Shown here in pieces: positions 33,185 to 41,281 of a stretch of 64,000 bases of DNA. The stretch comes from Gallionella straubiae. GTDB lineage: Bacteria > Pseudomonadota > Gammaproteobacteria > Burkholderiales > Gallionellaceae. The translations under genes and the position numbers were made by a program. The DNA lies in assembly GCF_051257895.1 (NCBI RefSeq), contig NZ_CP194331.1, positions 558,001 to 622,000 on the forward strand. The letters are read 5' to 3'. Numbering within the stretch: the stretch's first letter is position 1; every line of letters begins with the position of its first letter. Under the pieces are notes generated by a model. The model did not search any database. It was given only the letters and a program-made list of their open reading frames with translations, and was not told where the DNA came from.

Positions 33185-34789
33185 ATGAAACTGGCAATTG
33201 CGCAAATCAACTGTGTGCTGGGCGATCTGGCGGGGAATGTTGCAAAGATTTCGCAGTATGCCAAACAGGCCAAACGGCAAGGTGCGCAACTGTTGCTGTC
33301 TCCCGAACTCGGCCTGTGCGGTTATCCGCCGGAGGACCTGCTGCTGCGCGACGGGTTTTACCGGGCATGCGCGCAGGCACTGGCCGAACTCGCCGGGAAA
33401 ACTTCCGGCATTACCGTGGTGGTGGGGCATCCCCATCAGCAGGGCGGGAAGCGCTACAACGCGGCTTCGTTGCTACGCGACGGGACCATCGTCGCAACCT
33501 ATTTCAAGCATGAGCTGCCGAACTACGCGGTGTTCGACGAGAAGCGTTACTTCGATCACGGCAGCGAGCCTTGCGTGTTCGAGATGGAGGGCATCCGCTT
33601 CGCCCTGAATATCTGCGGCGATGTCTGGGAGCCCGATGCACCGCACCAGGCGCGCAATGCAGGTGCGCAGGTTTTGCTGGTGCCCAACGCGTCGCCCTAT
33701 GCGATGCGCAAGCAGGAGGCGCGCTACGGCGCCATCCGCGAGCGCATTGCAGAAACCGGCCTCGCGGTGGTTTATGCCAACCTGGCCGGCGGCCAGGATG
33801 AACTGATTTTCGACGGCGGCTCGTTCGCCATGGATTGCAATGGCGACCTGACCGCACAGGGGCCGCGCTTCGAGGAGGCCTTGCTGATGCTGGAAATCCG
33901 GGACGATTTGCGTCCTGTGGGCGAGATTGCCGAGGCGTTGGGCGAGGAAGCCGAGGTCTATCGTGCGCTGTGCCTCGGCGTGCGCGACTACATCGGCAAG
34001 AACCGCTTCCCTGGCGTATTGCTGGGGTTGTCGGGCGGGATCGATTCCGCATTGACTCTCGCGATAGCGGTCGATGCGCTGGGCGCGGGCAAGGTTCATG
34101 CGGTGATGATGCCGTCGCCTTACACCGCGCAGATCAGCCTGGACGATTCGCGCGAGATGGTAAAGATTCTCGGCGTACGTTACGACGAGATTCCCATCGA
34201 GCCTATGTTCCAGAGCTATCTGGCTGCGCTGAACCCTGCCTTTGCCGGACGTGCGGCGGACACCACCGAGGAGAACCTGCAGGCGCGCATCCGCGGTGCC
34301 CTGCTCATGGCTCTGTCGAACAAGTTCGGCTCGCTGGTGCTGACCACCGGCAACAAGTCGGAAATGACCGCGGGCTATGCCACGCTCTACGGCGACATGG
34401 CGGGCGGTTTCGCGGTGCTGAAGGATGTGAGCAAGACGCTGGTGTATCGCCTGGCGCGCTACCGCAATACGCTGGGACAGGCGATCCCCGAACGCATCAT
34501 CACGCGCGCGCCGAGTGCCGAACTGCGCGCGGACCAGACCGACCAGGACAACCTGCCGCCCTACGATGTGCTGGATGCCATCATGACCTGCTATGTCGAA
34601 CAGAACCTCACGATTCCGGAAATCGTCGCGCGCGGCTATGCGGAAGCCGATGTGCGCCGCATGGTGCACCTGATCCGCATCAGCGAATACAAGCGCCGCC
34701 AGTCCGCAGTAGGCATCCGTATCACGGAACGCAGTTACGGCAAGGACTGGCGCTATCCGATAACGGCACGTTACCAGGATAACTTTTAA
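33185..34789 (+). CDS. nadE: Glutamine-dependent NAD+ synthetase
   Basis: NadE amidates deamido-NAD to NAD+, the last biosynthetic step. The 534-residue protein fuses an N-terminal nitrilase-type glutaminase (SPELGLCGYPPEDLL Glu, HELPNYAVFDEKRYF Lys, NICGDVWE Cys) to a C-terminal synthetase with the ATP-pyrophosphatase loop LLGLSGGIDSALTLA and TTGNKSEMTAGY. I use the ATG at 33185; a GTG two codons earlier is possible and neither has a strong ribosome site. It is a single-gene unit. Confidence 0.95.
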   Translation: MKLAIAQINCVLGDLAGNVAKISQYAKQAKRQGAQLLLSPELGLCGYPPEDLLLRDGFYRACAQALAELAGKTSGITVVVGHPHQQGGKRYNAASLLRDGTIVATYFKHELPNYAVFDEKRYFDHGSEPCVFEMEGIRFALNICGDVWEPDAPHQARNAGAQVLLVPNASPYAMRKQEARYGAIRERIAETGLAVVYANLAGGQDELIFDGGSFAMDCNGDLTAQGPRFEEALLMLEIRDDLRPVGEIAEALGEEAEVYRALCLGVRDYIGKNRFPGVLLGLSGGIDSALTLAIAVDALGAGKVHAVMMPSPYTAQISLDDSREMVKILGVRYDEIPIEPMFQSYLAALNPAFAGRAADTTEENLQARIRGALLMALSNKFGSLVLTTGNKSEMTAGYATLYGDMAGGFAVLKDVSKTLVYRLARYRNTLGQAIPERIITRAPSAELRADQTDQDNLPPYDVLDAIMTCYVEQNLTIPEIVARGYAEADVRRMVHLIRISEYKRRQSAVGIRITERSYGKDWRYPITARYQDNF

Positions 34790-34831
34790 GAAGCTGCCTT
34801 AAAGTTAATTCCCTTTAAGTCCAAGTTTTGC

Positions 34832-34892
34832 TACAATGCGCCGCGTTTTGAGATGGGCTTCGAGCCCGTTTTTTATTTGTGGGCGGTCATTT
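34832..34892 (+). promoter_or_regulatory. Promoter and hairpin leader of the rimP-nusA-infB operon
   Basis: An extended -10 box (TGCTACAAT, ending at 34837) is followed within about 20 bases by a GGGCT-TCG-AGCCC stem (34855-34867) and six Ts (34869-34874), just before rimP. A terminator-like hairpin in this place is the hallmark of the known rimP-leader motif, and could attenuate the operon. Assignment to that RNA family is by position and shape only. Confidence 0.5.
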
Positions 34893-35324
34893 ATGGATGT
34901 GATGGAACTGGTCGAAACGACGGTAAATGGCTTGGGCTATGAGCTGGTGGATTTCGAGCGCTCTGGGCGCGGCCTGTTGCGCGTGTTCATCGACAAGCCG
35001 GAAGGCATCCGAGTGGAGGATTGCGAGACGGTCAGCCATCAGCTCACGCGGCTGTTCCTGGTCGAGAACGTGGCTTACGACCGCCTCGAAGTTTCGTCGC
35101 CGGGGCTGGACAGGCCGCTGAAGAAGGAAGCGGATTTTGTGCGTTTCGCCGGGCAGAAGGTGCAACTCAAGCTGCGCCTGCCGCTGGCGGGGCGCAAAAA
35201 CTTCATCGGCATCATAGGTGAAGTAAGCAACGGAATATTGCAGTTGGATGTGGATGGCAGTTGGGTGGCAATCGAACTGTCGAATCTGGACAAGGCGCGA
35301 TTGGTGCCGGAGATCAGTTTTTAA
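34893..35324 (+). CDS. rimP: RimP, 30S ribosome maturation factor
   Basis: RimP assists small-subunit assembly. The 143-residue product has the family start region VNGLGYELVDFERSGRGLLR, the VEDCETVSHQLTRLF block and the VSSPGLDRPLKKEADF signature, with an Sm-like C-terminal barrel. The ATG at 34893 is favoured, with the ATG at 34902 as an alternative; both follow the leader hairpin. It heads the conserved rimP-nusA-infB-rbfA-truB-rpsO-pnp order. Confidence 0.93.
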   Translation: MDVMELVETTVNGLGYELVDFERSGRGLLRVFIDKPEGIRVEDCETVSHQLTRLFLVENVAYDRLEVSSPGLDRPLKKEADFVRFAGQKVQLKLRLPLAGRKNFIGIIGEVSNGILQLDVDGSWVAIELSNLDKARLVPEISF

Positions 35325-35364
35325 CGCCTGCTGCTGACAGACAGACAATTAGTTGGAGAATGGT

Positions 35365-36837
35365 ATGAGCCGTGAAATTTTATTACTGGTGGATGCGCTG
35401 TCCCGTGAGAAGAACGTGGACAAGGAGGTCGTGTTCGAATCGCTTGAATCCGCCCTGGCTTCCGCGACCCGGAAACGCTTTGCGGACGAAGCCGACGTGC
35501 GTGTCTCGATCGACCGCAATACCGGAGAATACGAGTCTTTCCGCCGCTGGGAGGTGATGGACGACGAAACCTTCGAAACGCCGGACATGCACATCAAGCT
35601 GGAAGAGGCGCAAAAGCGCGAGGCCGATATCCAGCTCGGCGAGTTTATCGAAGAGCCGCTGGAATCCATCGATTTCGGCCGCATCGGCGCGCAGGCCGCG
35701 AAGCAGGTGATCTTCCAGAAGATACGCGACGCCGAACGCGAGCAGGTGCTGAGCGATTTTCTGGATCGCAAGGAGCACCTGGTTTCCGGCACGGTGAAAC
35801 GGCTGGAGCGCGGTAACGCACTTGTCGAATTCGGCAAGATCGAGGCCTTGCTGCCGCGCGAGCAGATGATCCCGAAGGAAAACCTGCGCGTCAGCGACCG
35901 CGTTAAGGCGCATCTGCTGCGCGTGGATCGCAGCGCGCGCGGCCCGCAGGTGATTCTGTCGCGCACCTCGCCGGAATTGTTGACCAAGCTGTTTGAGCTG
36001 GAGGTGCCGGAGATCGAGGAAAAGCTGCTGGAAATCGTCAGTGCCGCGCGTGACCCCGGTTCGCGCGCCAAGATTGCGGTGTTGTCGCACGACCCGCGCA
36101 TCGACCCCATCGGCACCTGCGTCGGCATGCGCGGTTCGCGCGTGCAAGGCGTGACCAACGAGTTGGCCGGCGAGCGCGTGGACATCATCCTCTGGTCGGA
36201 AGACCCCGCCACTTACGTCATCAACGCGCTGGCGCCCGCCGAGGTGAGCAGCATCGTGGTGGACGAAGAGAAGCACAGCATGGATGTCGTGGTCGAAGAG
36301 GAAAACTTGGCGCAGGCGATCGGGCGCGGCGGCCAGAATGTGCGCCTGGCCAGCGAATTGACGGGATGGGAGCTCAACATCATGACCGTCGAGCAGTCCA
36401 ACGAGAAGCATGCCGAGGAGTTCTCCAGGACGCGCGAAATATTCATGGAAAAACTGGACGTGGACGAAGAAGTTGCCGACATCCTGGTGCAGGAAGGCTT
36501 CAATACGCTGGAAGAAGTGGCATACGTGCCGCTGGAAGAAATGCTGGAAATCGAGTCGTTCGACGAAGCGACGGTGAACGAGTTGCGCAGCCGCGCGCGC
36601 AACTCATTGCTGACCGCCGCGATTGCCAACGAGGAAAAAGTGGAGCATGGCATCGAAGACCTGCTCAAGCTTGATGGCATGGACGAGCAAATCGCGCGCA
36701 CCCTTGCGGCAAAGGGAGTGGCGACGCAGGATCAATTGGCAGACCTGGATGTGGATGAGCTGGTGGAGCTTACCGGCATGGACAGCGAACGCGCCAATAC
36801 GTTGATCATGGCGGCACGCGCGCCCTGGTTTGCTTGA
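35365..36837 (+). CDS. nusA: NusA, transcription elongation/termination factor
   Basis: NusA binds RNA polymerase and nascent RNA to control pausing, termination and antitermination. The 490-residue protein starts MSREILLLVDALSREKNVDK. It has an S1 domain around residues 135-200, two KH domains (RIDPIGTCVGMRGSRVQGV and VEEENLAQAIGRGGQNVRLA) and two acidic C-terminal HhH repeats (LVQEGFNTLEEVAYVPLEEM; LAAKGVATQDQLADLDVDEL). The ATG at 35365 has a GGAG site; a TTG at 35353 is less likely. Confidence 0.97.
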   Translation: MSREILLLVDALSREKNVDKEVVFESLESALASATRKRFADEADVRVSIDRNTGEYESFRRWEVMDDETFETPDMHIKLEEAQKREADIQLGEFIEEPLESIDFGRIGAQAAKQVIFQKIRDAEREQVLSDFLDRKEHLVSGTVKRLERGNALVEFGKIEALLPREQMIPKENLRVSDRVKAHLLRVDRSARGPQVILSRTSPELLTKLFELEVPEIEEKLLEIVSAARDPGSRAKIAVLSHDPRIDPIGTCVGMRGSRVQGVTNELAGERVDIILWSEDPATYVINALAPAEVSSIVVDEEKHSMDVVVEEENLAQAIGRGGQNVRLASELTGWELNIMTVEQSNEKHAEEFSRTREIFMEKLDVDEEVADILVQEGFNTLEEVAYVPLEEMLEIESFDEATVNELRSRARNSLLTAAIANEEKVEHGIEDLLKLDGMDEQIARTLAAKGVATQDQLADLDVDELVELTGMDSERANTLIMAARAPWFA

Positions 36838-36867
36838 ATCGGTTAAGGATTCTCTTAAGGACGGCTA

Positions 36868-39441
36868 ATGGGAAAAATGAACGTAGCGCAATTTGCGACG
36901 GAACTCGGGTTGCCGGTTGCCTTGTTGCTTGAGCAGTTGAAGGCGGCAGGGGTAAGTAAAAAACAGGAGGCCGACCCGGTTTCCGAAAAGGACAAGGCGC
37001 AATTGCTGGAGCATTTGCGTCAGTCGCATGGCGCCGAAAAACCCGCCAAGAAGATTACGTTAACGCGCCGCGAAACCACGGAAATCAAAAAAGCCGACAG
37101 TACAGGCCGGGCTCGCACCATTCAGGTTGAAGTGCGCAAACGCCGTGTAGTGGCTCCGACCGCTGCCGCAGAAGCGGCTGCGCCAGCGCCTGACGCTTTG
37201 CCCAGGGGAGGCGAAGCGCCCAAGAAGGTGCTGGATGAGCAGGAGCTGGCCGCGCGCGAAGAGGAAGCACGCTTGCAGGCCGAACTTGCGGCGCGCCAGG
37301 CAGCCGAAGTGCAAGCCAAGCAGGAGCGCGGCAAGCGCAAGACTACCAAGAAGGAGGCTGAGCCTGAGCCGGAACAGAAAGCCGTTGCGCCGGCAGTCAA
37401 AGAAGAAGCCGCGCCCGTTGTGGCAGCGCCGGTGGTCGATCTGGCCGAGGGCACGCTGCACAAGCCGACGCCAAAGCCCGGCGACAAGGTGGTCAAGCCA
37501 AGCAAAAAACCCAAGACCGAAGTCAAGGCCAGCCCATGGGACGAAAAAGGGCACAAGAAGCGCACTCCCGTCAAAACCGGTGAGAAAACGGGAACCTGGG
37601 CGACGCCGGTACGCGCGCCGCGCCACGACAAGCACAAGCATGCTGCCGAGCCCGAGCATGCCTTCTCGTTGCCGACCGAACCGATCGTGCGCGAAGTGGC
37701 TGTTCCGGAAACCATCACCGTCGCCGAACTGGCGCAGAAGATGGCCGTCAAGGCTGCCGAAATCATCAAGGTGTTGATGAAGATGGGTTCGATGGTAACC
37801 ATCAACCAGGTGCTGGACCAGGAAACCGCGATGATCGTTGTGGAGGAAATGGGGCATATCGCCAAGGCCGCCAAGGTGGATGATCTGGATGCCTATCTGC
37901 TGGATGTCGAAGCGCCACACGATGTGGCGCTGGAGCAGCGCGCGCCGGTCGTCACCGTGATGGGCCACGTCGATCACGGCAAAACCTCGCTGCTGGACTA
38001 CATCCGCCGCACCCGCGTTGCTTCCGGCGAAGCGGGCGGCATTACCCAGCATATTGGCGCGTATCACGTCGATACGCCGCGCGGGATGATTACCTTCCTC
38101 GATACACCGGGCCATGAGGCATTTACCGCGATGCGTGCGCGCGGCGCCAAGGCGACCGATATCGTGATCCTGGTGGTGGCCGCCGATGACGGCGTAATGC
38201 CGCAGACCAAAGAAGCGATCCACCATGCCAAAGCCGGCAACGTGCCGATCGTGGTGGCCGTCACAAAAATTGACAAGCCTGAAGCCAATTCAGAACGCGT
38301 CAAGCAGGAGCTGGTTGCCGAAGGCGTGGTGCCGGAAGACTGGGGCGGCGACGCAATGTTCGTCGAAGTTTCCTCCAAGTCAGGCCAGGGCATCGACCAG
38401 TTGCTTGAAGGTGTGCTGTTGCAGGCCGAGGTGCTGGAGCTGAAGGCGCCGCGCGCGACCCATGCCAAGGGGCTGGTGATCGAGGCTCGCCTGGACAAGG
38501 GCAAGGGGCCGGTCGCCACCGTGCTGATCCAGTCCGGCACCATGAAGCGCGGCGATGCGGTCCTGGTTGGGTCGGTATTCGGGCGCGTGCGCGCCATGCT
38601 GGATGAGAACGGCAAGGCGGTCAGCGAAGCAGGGCCGTCCATTCCGGTTGAGATTCAGGGCCTGTCCGAAGTCCCATCGGCCGGTGAGGAATTGCTGGTA
38701 ATGGCCGATGAAAAGCGGGCACGCGAAATTGCGTTGTTCCGTCAGGGCAAGTATCGCGGCGTGAAACTGGCCAAACAGCAGGCCGCCAAGCTGGAAAATA
38801 TGTTCGAGCAGATGGCCGAGGGTGAAGTACGCACCTTATCGCTGATCGTGAAGTCCGATGTGCAGGGCTCTGCCGAGGCGATTGCACAATCCTTGCAGAA
38901 ACTCTCCACCAGCGAGGTCAAGGTCAACCTGATCCATGGCGGCGTAGGTGCGATCTCCGAGTCTGACATCAACCTGGCGCTGGCTTCCAAGGCGATCGTG
39001 ATCGGCTTCAACACCCGTGCCGATGCGGCTGCGCGCAAGCTGGCCGAGACCTCGGGCGTGGATATCCGCTACTACAACATCATCTATGCGATGGTGGACG
39101 AGATCAAGGCAGCGCTTTCTGGCATGCTGGCTCCCGAGAAGAAGGAAGTTGTCCTCGGCATGGTCGAGGTGCGCCAGGTGTTCACTGTTTCCAAGGTGGG
39201 TACGATTGCCGGCTGCTATGTGCTGGAAGGCATGGTGAAGCGCGGTGCGAGGGTGCGCCTGCTGCGCGACAACGTGGTGATCCACGATGGTGAGCTGGAT
39301 TCGCTGAAGCGATTCAAGGACGACGTGAAGGAAGTGAAGTCCAACTTCGAGTGCGGCCTGTCGCTGAAAAACTACAACGATCTGGTAGTGGGCGACAAGC
39401 TCGAAGTGTACGAAATCGTTGAGGTTGCGCGCGCGCTGTAA
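36868..39441 (+). CDS. infB: Translation initiation factor IF-2
   Basis: IF-2 brings initiator tRNA to the ribosome. The 857-residue protein has an IF2_N domain (MNVAQFATELGLPVALLLEQ), an Ala/Lys/Glu-rich linker to about residue 280, a second IF2_N-like segment (ITVAELAQKMAVKAAEIIKV), the G domain with GHVDHGKTS near 366, DTPGHEAFTAMRARG and NVPIVVAVTKIDKPEAN, and the C-terminal initiator-tRNA domain. The stop overlaps the rbfA start by one base (TAATG). Confidence 0.97.
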   Translation: MGKMNVAQFATELGLPVALLLEQLKAAGVSKKQEADPVSEKDKAQLLEHLRQSHGAEKPAKKITLTRRETTEIKKADSTGRARTIQVEVRKRRVVAPTAAAEAAAPAPDALPRGGEAPKKVLDEQELAAREEEARLQAELAARQAAEVQAKQERGKRKTTKKEAEPEPEQKAVAPAVKEEAAPVVAAPVVDLAEGTLHKPTPKPGDKVVKPSKKPKTEVKASPWDEKGHKKRTPVKTGEKTGTWATPVRAPRHDKHKHAAEPEHAFSLPTEPIVREVAVPETITVAELAQKMAVKAAEIIKVLMKMGSMVTINQVLDQETAMIVVEEMGHIAKAAKVDDLDAYLLDVEAPHDVALEQRAPVVTVMGHVDHGKTSLLDYIRRTRVASGEAGGITQHIGAYHVDTPRGMITFLDTPGHEAFTAMRARGAKATDIVILVVAADDGVMPQTKEAIHHAKAGNVPIVVAVTKIDKPEANSERVKQELVAEGVVPEDWGGDAMFVEVSSKSGQGIDQLLEGVLLQAEVLELKAPRATHAKGLVIEARLDKGKGPVATVLIQSGTMKRGDAVLVGSVFGRVRAMLDENGKAVSEAGPSIPVEIQGLSEVPSAGEELLVMADEKRAREIALFRQGKYRGVKLAKQQAAKLENMFEQMAEGEVRTLSLIVKSDVQGSAEAIAQSLQKLSTSEVKVNLIHGGVGAISESDINLALASKAIVIGFNTRADAAARKLAETSGVDIRYYNIIYAMVDEIKAALSGMLAPEKKEVVLGMVEVRQVFTVSKVGTIAGCYVLEGMVKRGARVRLLRDNVVIHDGELDSLKRFKDDVKEVKSNFECGLSLKNYNDLVVGDKLEVYEIVEVARAL

Positions 39442-39809
39442 TGGCGGACTTTGCAAGAACGGATCGGGTTGCACAGCAGATTCAGCGCGAATTGGCCGAA
39501 CTGGTGCGCCTTGAAATCAACGATCCGCGCGTGCGACTGGTGACTATCACCGGCGTCGAAGTTGCAGGCGACTATTCTCATGCCAAGATTTTTTTCACAA
39601 GGCTGGATGGCAAGCACGCCGAGGCGCAGCAAGGCCTGGAGCGTGCCAGCGGTTTCCTGCGTGGCCGGCTCGCGCACAGCCTGAAACTGCGCGTGATGCC
39701 GCAGCTGCATTTCGTTTATGACGCCTCCGTTGAGCGCGGCAGCCGCCTGTCGCAGCTCATCGACCAGGCAGTGGCCAGCGATAAGCAACATTCCGATAAA
39801 CCCGAATAA
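39441..39809 (+). CDS. rbfA: RbfA, ribosome-binding factor A
   Basis: RbfA is a KH-fold factor for 16S rRNA maturation and cold growth. The 122-residue product begins MADFARTDRVAQQIQRELAE and has the family block RLVTITGVEVAGDYSHAKIF and the end region HFVYDASVERGSRLSQLID. It is translationally coupled to infB. Confidence 0.95.
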   Translation: MADFARTDRVAQQIQRELAELVRLEINDPRVRLVTITGVEVAGDYSHAKIFFTRLDGKHAEAQQGLERASGFLRGRLAHSLKLRVMPQLHFVYDASVERGSRLSQLIDQAVASDKQHSDKPE

Positions 39810-39814
39810 CTCTT

Positions 39815-39902
39815 TTAACCACGAAGCTCACGAAGAGTACGAAGAAAAGCTAGTAGCCTCATGAAAAACCTTCGTGATCTTCGTGCCCTTCGTGGTGAAG
39901 TG
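39815..39902. repeat. Dispersed CCACGAAG inverted-repeat element, copy 3
   Basis: Left arm TTAACCACGAAGCTCACGAA, then GAGTACGAAGAAAAGC; right arm CCTTCGTGATCTTCGTGCCC, then TTCGTGGTGAAG. The element fills almost the whole rbfA-truB gap, inside a conserved operon, so it can be transcribed and fold as a hairpin. Confidence 0.65.
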
Positions 39903-39922
39903 TTTTTTTCTGGATAACTTTC

Positions 39923-40864
39923 ATGGCACGCACTTTCCGCGCGCTTGACGGCGTGCTGCTGTTTGACAAACCCCTTGAGCTGAGCTCCAACACCGCGCTG
40001 CAAAAAATCCGCCGCCTGTTCCAGGCCGAGAAGGCCGGGCATACCGGCACCCTCGATCCCTTGGCCACCGGCCTGCTGCCGGTCTGTTTCGGCGAGGCCA
40101 CCAAATTTTCCACCGCGCTTCTGGACGCCGACAAAACCTATCGCGCCCTGTTGCGCCTCGGGCAAGCTACCAGCACCGGCGATGCGGAGGGCGAGATCAT
40201 CGCGGAACATCCGGTCGAGGTTACGCAGGCCGATGTCGATGCCGTGCTGGCAAAATTTCGCGGCGAGATCCGGCAGCTTCCGCCCATGCACAGCGCGCTC
40301 AAACATCAGGGCAGACCGCTCTACGAATACATCCGCAAGGGCGAAACCATAGAACGCGAACTGCGCAATGTAACGATCCACGAACTGGTGCTGAACGCTT
40401 TTGGCGGCAACGAGATGGACATCACCGTACGCTGCAGCAAGGGGACTTACATACGCACGCTCGCCGAAGACATCGGCGCAGCGCTCGGCTGCGGTGCACA
40501 TCTGATCGGGCTGCGCCGCACAGCCATTGCCCATTTCGACTTGCGGAATGCCCATAGCCTGCCGCAACTGGAGGCGATGACCGAAGCCGAGCGCGATGCC
40601 TGCGTGCTGCCGCTGGAAGTGCTGATGCCTGACATGCCCAGGCTGCAACTGGATGCCGTACAAACCCAGCGTCTCGCGCAAGGGCAACGGCTGGGCCTGG
40701 ACACCGGCTTGCCGGACGGCAGGGTCTGCCTGCATGGCCCGCAGGGCTTCATCGGAGTAGGGCTGCTGCAAGGCCGCCGCCTTGCCCCGGACCGGCTATT
40801 GTCCAATGTGGCAAAACAGGCCGCCAAGGCTGTCCCGGCGGAAAATTTTGGGGTTGAGCAATGA
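39923..40864 (+). CDS. truB: TruB, tRNA pseudouridine-55 synthase
   Basis: TruB makes pseudouridine 55 in the T loop of all tRNAs. The 313-residue protein has GVLLFDKPLELSSNTALQ, the catalytic Asp in GHTGTLDPLATGLLPVCFGE, the DKTYRALLRLGQATSTGDAEG block and the YIRTLAEDIGAALGC motif. It continues the rimP-pnp operon and is separated from rbfA only by a repeat element. Confidence 0.96.
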   Translation: MARTFRALDGVLLFDKPLELSSNTALQKIRRLFQAEKAGHTGTLDPLATGLLPVCFGEATKFSTALLDADKTYRALLRLGQATSTGDAEGEIIAEHPVEVTQADVDAVLAKFRGEIRQLPPMHSALKHQGRPLYEYIRKGETIERELRNVTIHELVLNAFGGNEMDITVRCSKGTYIRTLAEDIGAALGCGAHLIGLRRTAIAHFDLRNAHSLPQLEAMTEAERDACVLPLEVLMPDMPRLQLDAVQTQRLAQGQRLGLDTGLPDGRVCLHGPQGFIGVGLLQGRRLAPDRLLSNVAKQAAKAVPAENFGVEQ

Positions 40865-40865
40865 A

Positions 40866-40897
40866 GGCATTCAAGGGTAGAATGCCGCACTTTTTTT
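40866..40897 (+). terminator. Hairpin with T-run between truB and rpsO
   Basis: A GGCATTC/GAATGCC stem (7-base loop) is followed after four bases by seven Ts and then directly by the rpsO ribosome site. TAGAAT at 40878-40883 within it could also be a -10 box for rpsO. It may act as terminator/attenuator or as part of S15 autoregulation. Confidence 0.55.
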
Positions 40898-40911
40898 AGG
40901 AGAGAAGACTA

Positions 40912-41181
40912 ATGGCAATTACCGCCGCGCAAAAAGCGCAAATCGTCGCCGACTTTCAACGTGCCAAGAGCGACACTGGTTCCCCCGAAGTGCAGGTGGC
41001 TTTGATCACCGCGCGCATCGCTTATCTGACTGACCATTTCAAGGATAACACCAAGGATCACCATTCCCGCCGCGGCCTGCTGCGCCTGGTGAGCCGCCGC
41101 CGCAAGCTGCTCGACTACCTCAAGAGCAAGGATGATGCGGGCTACCGCGCGCTGATCCAGCGCCTGGAAATTCGCAAGTAA
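40912..41181 (+). CDS. rpsO: Ribosomal protein S15
   Basis: The 89-residue S15 binds 16S rRNA early in 30S assembly. MAITAAQKAQIVADFQRAKS is followed by the family core TGSPEVQVALITARIAYLTD and the SRRGLLRLVSRRRKLLDYLK block. An AGGAGAGAAG ribosome site precedes it. It may repress its own mRNA through the leader hairpin. Confidence 0.98.
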   Translation: MAITAAQKAQIVADFQRAKSDTGSPEVQVALITARIAYLTDHFKDNTKDHHSRRGLLRLVSRRRKLLDYLKSKDDAGYRALIQRLEIRK

Positions 41182-41194
41182 CAGATAGTATCCA

Positions 41195-41226
41195 GCGGGT
41201 CGCTCAGGCGACCCGCGTTGTTTTGT
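41195..41226 (+). terminator. Hairpin between rpsO and pnp
   Basis: A perfect 9-bp stem (GCGGGTCGC/GCGACCCGC, TCAG loop) is followed by GTTGTTTTGTC. It probably ends part of the rpsO transcripts. In other bacteria the region is an RNase III/E processing site for pnp control. Confidence 0.65.
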
Positions 41227-41281
41227 CTTGTCACAACGCATGGCGCGATGGCGCGCCAGGCCACCCATAGAGAGGTCTATC

